Part shown: positions 15,464 to 23,886 of the stretch, piece by piece
How the letters are laid out: the number at the start of each line of letters is the position of its first letter
Numbering within the stretch: position 1 is the stretch's first letter
Origin: Bacillota bacterium
GTDB taxonomy: Bacteria; Bacillota; Sulfobacillia; Sulfobacillales; Sulfobacillaceae
NCBI GenBank assembly: GCA_023511625.1
Contig: JAIMBD010000001.1
Coordinates: 264,716 to 328,715, forward strand
DNA length: 64,000 bases
Direction of reading: 5' to 3'
Notes under the pieces: generated by a model
What the model was told of the DNA's origin: nothing
The model's database searches: none
Seen by the model: the letters and a program-made list of their open reading frames with translations, nothing else
Translations under genes and position numbers: made by a program

Positions 15464-17350
15464 TTGCGCCGGCGGCTTTGGTTTTACGCCAAGATCGGGG
15501 CCACGATGGCGCTGGACGGTTCCCTCATTAACGCTGCGGTCTACCTCGCGCTGTACCTGCGGTTCGACACGCCGCACCTTCCCGAAGCCTACCTGACGCC
15601 TTATCTGCAGGTGATGCCGGAGTTCACGCTGGGCACGCTGGCCCTGTTTGCCCTGACGCGGGTGTATCACCGGCTGTGGCAGTACGCCGGGTTTCGCGAC
15701 GCGCAGGTGCTGGTCGGGGCCGTGTTGGCGAGCGCCATCTGGCTTGGAGCGCTCCTGTTTTGGTCGGGCGCGGCGCACTACCCTCGCGCCGTTTATCTCT
15801 TGTACGCGGTCTTGGCGGTGGCGCTCCTCGGGGGCTGGCGGTTTCTCCTGCGCTCGTTTTACGACTTCACTTGGGTGCCCCGGCTGGCCCGCGGCCCGCG
15901 GGTGCTGATCGTCGGCGCGGGCAAGGCCGGGCAGCTCGTGGCCCAAGAGCTGGCCCGCCACCCTGAGACCGGCTGCGCGATCGGGTTTTTGGACGATGAC
16001 GAGCGCAAGCGAGGGATGCAGATCGGCTCGTTGCGGGTGCTCGGGGGCCTTGGGCACTTTCGCCAGGTGGTCCGCCAATACGGGGTGGAGCAGGCCATCG
16101 TGGCCATGCCCTCTGCCGGGGGCAAGGTGCTGCGCCCCCTGGTGGAAGAAAGTCGCGAACTGGGCGTGAAGATCCGGATCCTGCCGGGGATCAACCAGGT
16201 GATCGGGGGGCAGGTGCGGGTCAGCCAGATTCGGGACGTCCAGATCGAGGACCTCCTGCAGCGCGAGCCGGCCTCGGTGGATTTGGCCGAAATCGCTGGG
16301 TATTTAACCGGGCGCGTGGTGATGGTCACCGGCGCAGGCGGCACCATCGGGTCCGAACTGGCCCGGCAGGTGGCGCAGTTCGCGCCGCGGCGGCTTTTGC
16401 TGGTGGGGATGGACGAGACTTCGGTGTTCGAGATCCACCGCGAACTGGCGGCCGAGTTTCCCGATCTGGCGACTGTGCCGGTGGTGGGCGACATTCGCGA
16501 CCCGGTGCGGATGACGGCGGTCTTTCACCGCGAACGCCCGCAGGTTATCTTCCATGCCGCGGCGCACAAGCACGTGCCGCTCATGGAGTTGCAACCTGAG
16601 GAGGCCGTGCGCAACAACGTCGAAGGGTCTTGGCGGTTGGTGGACCTGGCCCATCGCTACGAAGCCGAGTCGTTCGTCTTCATCTCCACCGACAAGGCGG
16701 TCAATCCCACCAGCGTCTACGGGGCCACCAAGCGGGTGGGCGAGCTTTTGGTGCGCGGCTACGCGCAGCGCTCCCGCACCCGCTTCGTCAGCGTGCGCTT
16801 TGGCAACGTCTTGGGCTCGCGCGGCAGCGTGGTTCCGATTTTCCAGCAGCAAATCGCCCAGGGGGGGCCGGTCACCATCACCCATCCCGACATGACCCGC
16901 TACTTCATGACGGTGACCGAAGCCGCCCAGTTGGTGATTCAGGCCGGGGCCATGGGCCGTGGAGGCGAGATTTTCGTTCTGGACATGGGGGAGCCGATTC
17001 GCATCTGGGATCTGGCCACCAACTTGATCCGACTCTCCGGCTTTCGGCCTGGGGTAGACATCGACATTGCCGTCATTGGACTGAGGCCCGGCGAGAAGTT
17101 GCACGAGGAGCTCCTGACTCCGGAAGACCGCACGCGCGTGACCCGGCATCAGCGCATCTTCATCCACGCCGAGCCGCCGGTGGACGTGCCGGCGCTGTTT
17201 CGCGGGGTGGAGGAACTGATCCGCCGCGCCGAAGACGGGCCGGAGCGCATCCGCGCGCAGCTCAAGGCAGTGGTGCCGGAGTATCGGCCGGAAGGGGCCG
17301 GCGTGATCCGAATCCCGGAGGGAGAACGGGCGCATGCCATCGAATCGTGA
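15464..17350 (+). CDS. FlaA1/CapD-type nucleotide-sugar 4,6-dehydratase with membrane domain
   Basis: About 628 residues, the length of PglF/WbpM/CapD proteins. The first about 130 residues carry four membrane helices. A CoA-binding-like Rossmann domain (GPRVLIVGAGKAGQLVAQELARHP) follows. The C-terminal SDR domain has the NAD motif 'VTGAGGTIGSELARQ', the 'STDKAV' motif and the catalytic YGATK (Y-x-x-x-K). Family members convert UDP-GlcNAc to a 4-keto-6-deoxy sugar at the membrane. I set the start at TTG 15464 behind AAGGGGGG, rather than the GTG at 15437. It is the first gene of an eight-gene operon and overlaps the next gene by 17 bp. It likely works with the aminotransferase at 22726. Confidence 0.9.
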   Translation: MRRRLWFYAKIGATMALDGSLINAAVYLALYLRFDTPHLPEAYLTPYLQVMPEFTLGTLALFALTRVYHRLWQYAGFRDAQVLVGAVLASAIWLGALLFWSGAAHYPRAVYLLYAVLAVALLGGWRFLLRSFYDFTWVPRLARGPRVLIVGAGKAGQLVAQELARHPETGCAIGFLDDDERKRGMQIGSLRVLGGLGHFRQVVRQYGVEQAIVAMPSAGGKVLRPLVEESRELGVKIRILPGINQVIGGQVRVSQIRDVQIEDLLQREPASVDLAEIAGYLTGRVVMVTGAGGTIGSELARQVAQFAPRRLLLVGMDETSVFEIHRELAAEFPDLATVPVVGDIRDPVRMTAVFHRERPQVIFHAAAHKHVPLMELQPEEAVRNNVEGSWRLVDLAHRYEAESFVFISTDKAVNPTSVYGATKRVGELLVRGYAQRSRTRFVSVRFGNVLGSRGSVVPIFQQQIAQGGPVTITHPDMTRYFMTVTEAAQLVIQAGAMGRGGEIFVLDMGEPIRIWDLATNLIRLSGFRPGVDIDIAVIGLRPGEKLHEELLTPEDRTRVTRHQRIFIHAEPPVDVPALFRGVEELIRRAEDGPERIRAQLKAVVPEYRPEGAGVIRIPEGERAHAIES

Positions 17351-18674
17351 GTCCCCTTGGCTCGCCGAGCTCCTCCGACGGCTGGAGGACAAGACGGCGC
17401 TGGTGGCCGTGGTGGGACTGGGATACGTGGGGCTGCCGCTGGCCGTCACCCATGCCCGGGCCGGCTTTCGCGTCCTCGGCCTGGACGACAACCCGCGCAA
17501 GGTGGAATGGGTGAACGCCGGCACCAGTTACATCCCTGATGTCGACAAGGACGCCCTGGCGGCCCTGGTGACTGCGGGGCGGCTTTCTGCCACCGGCGAC
17601 TATCAGGCCTTGGCGGCGGCCGACGTCATCACCATCTGCGTGCCCACTCCGCTGACGGAGAACAAGGAGCCTGACCTGTCCTACATCTTGAGCGTCGCCG
17701 ACAAGGTGCGGAAGATCATGCGGCCGGGGCAGTTGGTGGTGTTGGAGAGCACCACCTACCCCGGCACCACCGAAGAGGTGCTGCAGCCCATCTTGGAGAC
17801 GAGCGGGCTTCGGCTGGGCGAGGAGTTTTTCTTGGCGTTCTCTCCTGAGCGCGTAGACCCCGGCAACCCGGTCTACCAGACCCACAACACCCCGAAGCTT
17901 TTAGGCGGAGTGACGGAAGCCTGCCGCACGGCCGGCGAGTGCCTCTACCGTCAGTCCCTGGACCAGGTGGTGCCGGTCTCCTCTCCGCGGGTGGCGGAGA
18001 TGGCCAAGGTGTTCGAGAACACCTACCGGGCGGTGAACATTGCCCTGGTCAACGAGATGGCGCTCTTGTGCGACCGCATGGGCCTCGACGTCTGGGAGGT
18101 CTTGGAGGCGGCTGCTACCAAGCCCTTCGGGATCCAGGTCTTCTCCCCGGGACCGGGGGTAGGCGGCCACTGCATTCCCCTCGATCCCTTTTACCTCGCC
18201 TGGAAGGCGCGCGAGTACGACTTCCCCACGCGCTTCATCGAGCTTGCGGGGGAGATCAACATCCGCATGCCGTTCTTCGTCGTCGACAAGATCGCGCGCG
18301 CCTTGAACCGGGAGAAAAAGGCGCTCAACGGCGCCTCGGTGGTGCTGTTGGGCGTGGCCTACAAGCGCGACGTCAACGACGAGCGAGAATCCCCGGCACT
18401 GAAGGTCTACCAGTTGTTGGAGGCGGCCGGCGCACGAGTGGTCTACCACGACCCGTACATCCCGGCCGTGCGGCCCCACCCGTTCTTCCGGCGCCAGATC
18501 CGGTCGGTGCCGCTGGATGCGGCGCTGTTGGAATCGGCCGACTGCGTGGTGATCACCACCGACCACTCCTGCATCGACTATCAGTGGGTGGTTTCCCATA
18601 GCCGCCTCGTGGTGGACACCCGCAACGCCACGCGAGCGGTGCGCGAACACCGGGAGCGGGTGGTGCGCCTGTGA
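17334..18674 (+). CDS. wbpA: UDP-N-acetylglucosamine 6-dehydrogenase (WbpA type)
   Basis: A 446-residue nucleotide-sugar dehydrogenase that oxidises C6 of a UDP-HexNAc to the uronic acid with two NAD. The N-terminal Rossmann motif is 'VAVVGLGYVGLPLAV' (residues about 23-37); 'CVPTPLTENKEPDLSYI' matches the WbpA/WbpO branch. The catalytic cysteine lies in 'PGPGVGGHCIPLDPFYLAWKA'. The C-terminal domain contains 'VVLLGVAYKRDVNDERESPALKVYQLLEAAGARVVYHDPYIP'. It begins inside the upstream gene (17-bp overlap) and belongs to the wbpA-B-D-E-I set. WecC-type ManNAc dehydrogenase is an alternative, but the neighbours favour WbpA. Confidence 0.9.
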   Translation: MPSNRESPWLAELLRRLEDKTALVAVVGLGYVGLPLAVTHARAGFRVLGLDDNPRKVEWVNAGTSYIPDVDKDALAALVTAGRLSATGDYQALAAADVITICVPTPLTENKEPDLSYILSVADKVRKIMRPGQLVVLESTTYPGTTEEVLQPILETSGLRLGEEFFLAFSPERVDPGNPVYQTHNTPKLLGGVTEACRTAGECLYRQSLDQVVPVSSPRVAEMAKVFENTYRAVNIALVNEMALLCDRMGLDVWEVLEAAATKPFGIQVFSPGPGVGGHCIPLDPFYLAWKAREYDFPTRFIELAGEINIRMPFFVVDKIARALNREKKALNGASVVLLGVAYKRDVNDERESPALKVYQLLEAAGARVVYHDPYIPAVRPHPFFRRQIRSVPLDAALLESADCVVITTDHSCIDYQWVVSHSRLVVDTRNATRAVREHRERVVRL

Positions 18675-18764
18675 CCGAGGGCGCGGCGCGGCCGGGGCGC
18701 CCAAGTCCGCTGGAGTGCCGGAGCCGAATCGGGTGAAGAGGAGTTGGGGAAAGGAGGGGCGGAC

Positions 18765-19796
18765 ATGGACCCGGTGCGACTGGCGTTGGTGGGATGCGGC
18801 AAGATCGGCCAAAAGCACCTGCAGGCCTTGGTACACCTCCCAGAAGCGGCTCTGGTGGCGACGGTCGACCCTGATCTCGAGCAGGCGGAGGCGGCAGCAG
18901 TGGCCTTCGACGCCACCCCCTACGCCGATTTGGAGGAGGCCTTGGCGGCGGCGCCGCTCGAGGCGGCCATCATCGCGACGCCTTCGGGGATGCACCCAGA
19001 GCTCGCGCGGCGGTGCCTCGAGCGAGACCTGCACGTGTTGGTGGAGAAACCCCTGGCACTGTCGTACCGCGAGGCTCAGGCGGTGGTGGGCTTGGCGCGC
19101 CGGCGCAACCGGGTGCTGGCTGTGACCCACTTCAACCGGTTCCTGCCTGCCGTCTCCCGCATGTTGGAGGTCTGTCAGAGCGGCCGCATCGGGCGCATCC
19201 TGACCGCTGAGGTGGTGGTGGCGTGGAATCGCCCCCAGTCGTACTACGAGGAGGCCGCGTGGCGGGGAACGCGGGCCATGGATGGCGGAATTCTCTTCAA
19301 CCAGGCCATTCACGCCCTCGACGTGCTGGTCCAGGCCGCCGGTCCGGCCGAGACGGCCTTTGCCTGGTCCGATACCCTGAACCACCAGATCGAGACCGAG
19401 GACGCCCTGGCCGGAGCCGTGCGCTTTCGCTCGGGGGCACTGGCTTCGGTGATGGCCACCACCACCGTGGCACGGGCCAACCTGGAGGAGCGCATCGCCG
19501 TCATCGGTGAACACGGGGCGGTGGCCGTGGGGCCGACGCCCTCGCAGCTGTTGTACTGGCGGATTGAGGGCGAAGATGAGGACGCGATGCGCCAGGCGGT
19601 GGCCGCAGCGCCTTCGCGCACCGGATGGCAGAGCCATTGGGAGGCGTTAAGCGACTTCGTGGCTGCCATCCGCAACCAGGGAGTGCCGGCCTTGTCGGGC
19701 GAAAGTGCGCTCCCGGTCCTGGCCTTGGTCGAGGCGCTGACCCGGTCGGGCCGCGAGCGGCGGGTGGTGCCGCTAAGCGAGGTGATGGCCGGATGA
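18765..19796 (+). CDS. wbpB: UDP-GlcNAcA 3-dehydrogenase (WbpB type, Gfo/Idh/MocA family)
   Basis: A 343-residue NAD-dependent oxidoreductase. The N-terminal Rossmann fold reads 'VRLALVGCGKIGQKHLQAL', and the family signature 'EKPLALSYREAQAVVGLARRRNRVLAVTHFNRFLPAV' holds the conserved Glu-Lys-Pro. 'GTRAMDGGILFNQAIHALDVLVQAAG' in the second domain contains the catalytic His region. WbpB oxidises the 3-OH of UDP-GlcNAcA to give the 3-keto sugar for the WbpE transaminase. The ATG at 18765 follows AAAGGAGGGG by 8 nt. A 90-bp gap separates it from wbpA, and its stop overlaps wbpD (ATGA). Confidence 0.87.
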   Translation: MDPVRLALVGCGKIGQKHLQALVHLPEAALVATVDPDLEQAEAAAVAFDATPYADLEEALAAAPLEAAIIATPSGMHPELARRCLERDLHVLVEKPLALSYREAQAVVGLARRRNRVLAVTHFNRFLPAVSRMLEVCQSGRIGRILTAEVVVAWNRPQSYYEEAAWRGTRAMDGGILFNQAIHALDVLVQAAGPAETAFAWSDTLNHQIETEDALAGAVRFRSGALASVMATTTVARANLEERIAVIGEHGAVAVGPTPSQLLYWRIEGEDEDAMRQAVAAAPSRTGWQSHWEALSDFVAAIRNQGVPALSGESALPVLALVEALTRSGRERRVVPLSEVMAG

Positions 19797-20566
19797 AGGG
19801 GCCAAGCGGCGACTTTAACCTCGGCGAGGGCTGCGTAATCGCTCCCGGAACGGTTATCGGCCGGGGGGTGCAGATCGGCCACCGGGTGGTGATCCATCCC
19901 GGCGTGGTGCTGGAGGATGGCGTCACGGTGGGTGATGGCGCCGTGTTGGGCATGCGCCCGGCCCGAGCCCGGACCAGCACCTTGGCGCTGTCGGAGCTTG
20001 CCCCTTTGCGGATCGGGCGCGGGAGCTACGTGGGGGCGCTGGCTGTGGTGTATGCCGGCAGCGAGATCGGGCCGGAGTGCTTCATCGCCGACGGCGCCCA
20101 GGTCCGCGAGCGCTGCCGCCTTGGGCAGGGGGTGGTGGTGGGCCACGCGGCCACGGTGGAGAACGACTGCACCGTCGGCGACTTCACCAAGCTTCAGACC
20201 GGCGTCTACTTGACGGCCCACAGCACTGTGGAGGACTGGGTCTTTCTGGCCCCCATGGTCACCACCACCAACGACCGTTACCTCGCCCGCACCGAGGCGC
20301 GGCATGCCGCCATCCGCGGCCCGCGGATCCGGCGCGGCGCCCGCATCGGGGCGGCGGCCGTGCTCTTGCCGGGCGTGGAGGTGGGGCAAGAGGCGGTGGT
20401 GGCGGCAGGAGCCGTGGTCACGCGCGACGTGCCGCCGTACCGCGTGGTGATGGGGGTGCCGGCCCGGGTGGTGCGCCCGACGCCGGAAGAACAGCGCCTG
20501 TTCCCGGAACCCGCTGCCCCGGGAACGGCCGAGGAGGGGGCAGGCGATGCGGATTCCGGCCTTTGA
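19793..20566 (+). CDS. wbpD: UDP-3-amino sugar N-acetyltransferase (WbpD type, left-handed beta-helix)
   Basis: 257 residues made almost wholly of hexapeptide repeats, e.g. 'GCVIAPGTVIGRGVQIGHRVVIHPGVVLEDGVTVGDGAVLG' and later 'IRRGARIGAAAVLLPGVEVGQEAVVAAGAVVTRDVPPYRVVMGVPARVVRP'. This is the left-handed parallel beta-helix of trimeric acyltransferases using acetyl-CoA. In the Wbp pathway the enzyme acetylates the 3-amino group of UDP-GlcNAc3NA. The protein is longer than the about 190-residue WbpD because of added repeats and a 40-residue tail. ATG at 19793 overlaps the wbpB stop. The 3' end overlaps wbpE by 20 bp. Confidence 0.85.
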   Translation: MKGPSGDFNLGEGCVIAPGTVIGRGVQIGHRVVIHPGVVLEDGVTVGDGAVLGMRPARARTSTLALSELAPLRIGRGSYVGALAVVYAGSEIGPECFIADGAQVRERCRLGQGVVVGHAATVENDCTVGDFTKLQTGVYLTAHSTVEDWVFLAPMVTTTNDRYLARTEARHAAIRGPRIRRGARIGAAAVLLPGVEVGQEAVVAAGAVVTRDVPPYRVVMGVPARVVRPTPEEQRLFPEPAAPGTAEEGAGDADSGL

Positions 20567-21656
20567 CCTCACCCGTCAGCTCGGAGAGCTGGGCGATGCC
20601 ATCCGAGCGGCGATGGCTTCGGTGATGGAGACGGGGCAGTTCATCCTCGGCCCGGCCGTGGCGGCGTTCGAGACCGAGGTGGCCGCGTGGCTCGGGGTAG
20701 AGCACGCCATCGGCGTCGCCAACGGCTCGGACGCCTTGTACCTGGCCTTAAAGGCGCTCGGCGTGGGGCCCGGCGATGAGGTCATCGTGCCCGCCTTTAC
20801 CTTCTTCGCCACAGCTGGCAGCGTGGTGCGTTGTGGCGCGCGGCCGGTCTTTACCGACATCGATCTGGATACGTTTAATATGGAACCGGAGGAAGCCTTG
20901 TCCCGTGTAACCCCTCGCACACGGGCGATCCTGCCGGTTCACCTGTTTGGCTGGCCTTGCGACCTTGACCGCTTGCGAGAAGGGTTCTCCGGGCCGGTGG
21001 TGGAAGATGCGGCCCAGGCCTTCGGGGCCGAGTGGGCCGGGCGCCGGGTAGGGGGATGGGGCACGGTGGGCTGCTTCAGCTTTTTCCCGACCAAGAACCT
21101 CGGGGCCTTGGGGGACGGGGGGCTTGTCACCACCCGCGACGCCGACCTCGCCGCCCGCGTCCGCCGGCTTCGCGTGCACGGGGCGACGCAGAAGTACGTG
21201 CACGCCGAGGTCGGCATCAATTCCCGGCTCGATGCCTTGCAGGCGGCGGTGCTGTCGGTCAAGCTGCCGCGCGTGGCGGCGTGGAACCAGCGGCGCGCGG
21301 CCATCGCCGCCCGTTACGCGGCAGGGTTTTCTGCTTTCGGCCTGGGGGAGGTAGTGGCGTGGCCCCGGGTGCCCGCCGAGGTGGGCCACGTGTTTCACCA
21401 GTACACGGTGCGGGTGGCCGACCGCGACCGGCTGCGCCAGCACCTTGCCCAACACGGGGTCGAAACGGCCGTCTACTACCCCCTGCCGCTCCACCTGCAG
21501 CCGGCCCTGGCGGAATACGGCGAAGGTCCAGGGAGCTTGCCGCGGGCCGAGGCCGCGTGCCAGACGGTACTCTCCCTGCCGATGTTCCCCGAGCTGACCG
21601 ATGCCGAGGTGGACCGGGTGGTGGAGTTGGTGGCGGCGTTTTACGGGAAAGCCTAA
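20547..21656 (+). CDS. wbpE: UDP-3-keto sugar aminotransferase (WbpE type, DegT/DnrJ/EryC1)
   Basis: A 369-residue PLP enzyme that uses glutamate to aminate the 3-keto sugar. The sequence follows WbpE closely: 'SVMETGQFILGPAVAAFE', 'ANGSDALYLALKALGVGPGDEVIVPAFTFFATAGSV', the PLP-pocket Asp in 'PVVEDAAQAFGAEW', and the lysine that forms the internal aldimine in 'CFSFFPTKNLGALGDGG'. 'VGINSRLDALQAAVL' and 'YYPLPLHLQPAL' are also WbpE-like. It begins within the last 20 bp of wbpD and ends 1 bp before wbpI, so translation is tightly linked. Confidence 0.9.
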   Translation: MRIPAFDLTRQLGELGDAIRAAMASVMETGQFILGPAVAAFETEVAAWLGVEHAIGVANGSDALYLALKALGVGPGDEVIVPAFTFFATAGSVVRCGARPVFTDIDLDTFNMEPEEALSRVTPRTRAILPVHLFGWPCDLDRLREGFSGPVVEDAAQAFGAEWAGRRVGGWGTVGCFSFFPTKNLGALGDGGLVTTRDADLAARVRRLRVHGATQKYVHAEVGINSRLDALQAAVLSVKLPRVAAWNQRRAAIAARYAAGFSAFGLGEVVAWPRVPAEVGHVFHQYTVRVADRDRLRQHLAQHGVETAVYYPLPLHLQPALAEYGEGPGSLPRAEAACQTVLSLPMFPELTDAEVDRVVELVAAFYGKA

Positions 21657-21657
21657 G

Positions 21658-22695
21658 ATGCGGGTGTTGACGGTGGTGGGGGCGCGGCCGCAGTTCATCA
21701 AGGCGGCGGTGGTGTCGCCGCGGCTGCGCGAGGTGGCCGAGGAGGTGCTGGTGCACACCGGCCAGCACTACGACCGCGAGCTGTCGGCAGTCTTCTTCGA
21801 CGAACTTGAGCTTGCGCGGCCCGACTACGAGCTCGGGGTGGGATCGGCGGAGGCCGCCGTGCAGACGGGGCGGATGCTCGAGGCTTTGGCCCCCATCGTG
21901 GCGGCGGTGCGGCCCGACTGGGTGCTGGTGTACGGCGATACCAACTCCACGCTGGCGGGCGCGTTGGCCGCTGCCCAGGCGAAGGTCCCCCTGGCTCACG
22001 TGGAGGCCGGGCTGCGCAGTTACGACCGCACCATGCCGGAGGAGATCAACCGGGTGGTGGCCGACCACTTGGCGACGGCCCTGTACTGTCCCACGCCCCA
22101 CGCCGTGGAGAACCTGCGCCGCGAAGGCATCGAGCGCGGGGTGGTCTTGAGCGGCGACGTCATGGCCGTGGCGTTGCGCCGCATCCCGCCAGATCCCGAG
22201 GTCCTGGCCCGGTGGGACCTGGTCCCGGGAGGATATTATCTGGTCACGGTGCACCGGGCGGCCAACACCGACGACCGCGAGCGGCTCGGGGGGATCGTGG
22301 CGGGGCTTGGGGCCCTGCCGGGCCCGGTGGTGTGGCCGGTGCATCCCCGGGCGCAGGCGCGACTTTCTGCCTTTGCCCTGCCACTGCCTCCGAACCTTCG
22401 CCTAATCCCCCCGGTGGGCTACCGGGCCATGATTACCTTGGAGGGGGCCGCGCGGGCGGTGTTGACCGATTCCGGCGGCGTGCAGCGCGAGGCGGCGTGG
22501 CTCGGGGTGCCGGTCTACATCCTGCGCGAGGAGACGGAGTGGCGCGAGCTTTTGGAATCGGGCCAAGCGGTGTTGACCGGCACCGACCCTGCCCGCATCG
22601 CCGCGGCGGTCCAGGCCGGGGCGGCCGTAGGGCGTCCGGCGCCGCCTACCGACGACCCCGTGACGGCCATCGTGGAAGACTTGCGCCGGCGATAA
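21658..22695 (+). CDS. wbpI: Non-hydrolysing UDP-sugar 2-epimerase (WbpI/WecB family)
   Basis: A 345-residue epimerase of the GT-B fold. Signatures are 'VLTVVGARPQFIKAAVV' at the N-terminus, 'HTGQHYDRELSAVFFDEL', 'VYGDTNSTLAGALAA', 'HVEAGLRSYDRTMPEEINRVVADHLA' and 'VLTDSGGVQREAAWLGVPVYILREETEW'. WbpI inverts C2 of UDP-GlcNAc3NAcA to give UDP-ManNAc3NAcA; WecB does the same for UDP-GlcNAc. Position right after wbpA-B-D-E favours the WbpI reaction as the last step of the pathway. ATG at 21658, a single base after the wbpE stop. Confidence 0.9.
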   Translation: MRVLTVVGARPQFIKAAVVSPRLREVAEEVLVHTGQHYDRELSAVFFDELELARPDYELGVGSAEAAVQTGRMLEALAPIVAAVRPDWVLVYGDTNSTLAGALAAAQAKVPLAHVEAGLRSYDRTMPEEINRVVADHLATALYCPTPHAVENLRREGIERGVVLSGDVMAVALRRIPPDPEVLARWDLVPGGYYLVTVHRAANTDDRERLGGIVAGLGALPGPVVWPVHPRAQARLSAFALPLPPNLRLIPPVGYRAMITLEGAARAVLTDSGGVQREAAWLGVPVYILREETEWRELLESGQAVLTGTDPARIAAAVQAGAAVGRPAPPTDDPVTAIVEDLRRR

Positions 22696-22725
22696 GCCCC
22701 GCTCCCCGGCGGGGGAGGGAGGATC

Positions 22726-23886
22726 GTGATGCCAGAACCGTTTCTGCCCTTCAACCGCCCCGAACTCGATGAGCGCGAGGCGGAGGCGTTGGCCGAGGTG
22801 GTGCGCTCGCGGTGGATCACCCGGGGGCCGGTCACTGAGCGCTTTGAGGCGGCCTTGTCCCGCTATCTCGACGGGATGCCGGTGGTGGCGCTCAACTCGT
22901 GCACTGCGGGGCTGCACTTGGCGTTAAAGGTGCTAGGGGTGGGGCCTGGGGACGAGGTGGTAACCACCCCCTACACCTTTGCGGCCACCGTCAACGTCAT
23001 CGAACACGTCGGGGCCCGCCCGGTACTGGTGGACGTCGAAGCAGACACCGCCAACCTCGACCTCAATGCAGTGCCACACCGCATCAGCCGGCGCACGCGG
23101 GTGCTTTTGCCGGTGCACTTTGCCGGCCACCCGGTAGACATGGATGCATTGGCCGAGATCAGCCAGCGCCACGGGGTGGCGGTGGTGGAGGATGCCGCCC
23201 ACGCCCTGGCGGCGGAGTGGGACGGGCGGCGCATCGGGACATTCGGTTTCCTGGCCGCGTTTTCGTTCTACGCCACCAAAAACTTGGCCACAGGAGAGGG
23301 AGGCGCCTTGGTGGTGCCGGACCCTGCGCTTCGGGCGCGGGTGCGGACGCTTTCCCTCCACGGCCTCTCCCAGAATGCCTGGGCTCGCTACACCGAGCGC
23401 GGCCAATGGGCGTACGCCATCGAAGAGCCGGGCTACAAGTACAACATGACCGACCTGCAGGCGGCCATGGGGTTGGTGCAGTTAGAAAAGCTGGAGGGGA
23501 TGCAGGCCAGGCGCCGGGCTCTCGCGGCCCGGTATCACCAGAAGCTCGCGGGCCTGCCGGTGGTGCTGCCCGCGGTAAGGCCGCGAGTGGGCCATGCCTG
23601 GCATCTTTATCCCCTGCGCCTTCGGCTCGAGCAGCTGACCTGCGACCGCAGCGCCGTCATCGAGGCCTTGCGCGCAGCGGGCATTGGCACCTCGGTCCAC
23701 TTCATCCCCATCCACCTGCACCCGTACTATCAGCGCCGGTACGGGTGGCGACCCGGCGATTTTCCCCGCGCCGAGGCGTACTTTGCCGCCGAGATCTCGT
23801 TGCCGCTGTACCCGGGGATGGCCGACGCCGATGTCGACCGAGTCGCAGACACCCTCGCCCGCATTTTGGAGCGCTACCAGCGGTGA
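22726..23886 (+). CDS. DegT/DnrJ/EryC1 aminotransferase, PglE/ArnB-like
   Basis: 386 residues. The opening 'FNRPELDEREAEALAEVVRSRWITRGPVTERFE' matches the ArnB/PseC/PglE branch, which aminates 4-keto-6-deoxy UDP-sugars. Further motifs: 'NSCTAGLHLALKVLGVGPGDEVVTTPYTFAATVNVI', 'VVEDAAHALAAEW' with the PLP Asp, and the Schiff-base lysine in 'AFSFYATKNLATGEGGALV'. The likely substrate is the product of the FlaA1-type dehydratase at the head of the operon, yielding a 4-amino-4,6-dideoxy sugar. ATG-ATG start behind GGGGGAGGGAGG, 30 bp after wbpI; the stop overlaps the transferase gene (GTGA). Confidence 0.85.
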   Translation: MMPEPFLPFNRPELDEREAEALAEVVRSRWITRGPVTERFEAALSRYLDGMPVVALNSCTAGLHLALKVLGVGPGDEVVTTPYTFAATVNVIEHVGARPVLVDVEADTANLDLNAVPHRISRRTRVLLPVHFAGHPVDMDALAEISQRHGVAVVEDAAHALAAEWDGRRIGTFGFLAAFSFYATKNLATGEGGALVVPDPALRARVRTLSLHGLSQNAWARYTERGQWAYAIEEPGYKYNMTDLQAAMGLVQLEKLEGMQARRRALAARYHQKLAGLPVVLPAVRPRVGHAWHLYPLRLRLEQLTCDRSAVIEALRAAGIGTSVHFIPIHLHPYYQRRYGWRPGDFPRAEAYFAAEISLPLYPGMADADVDRVADTLARILERYQR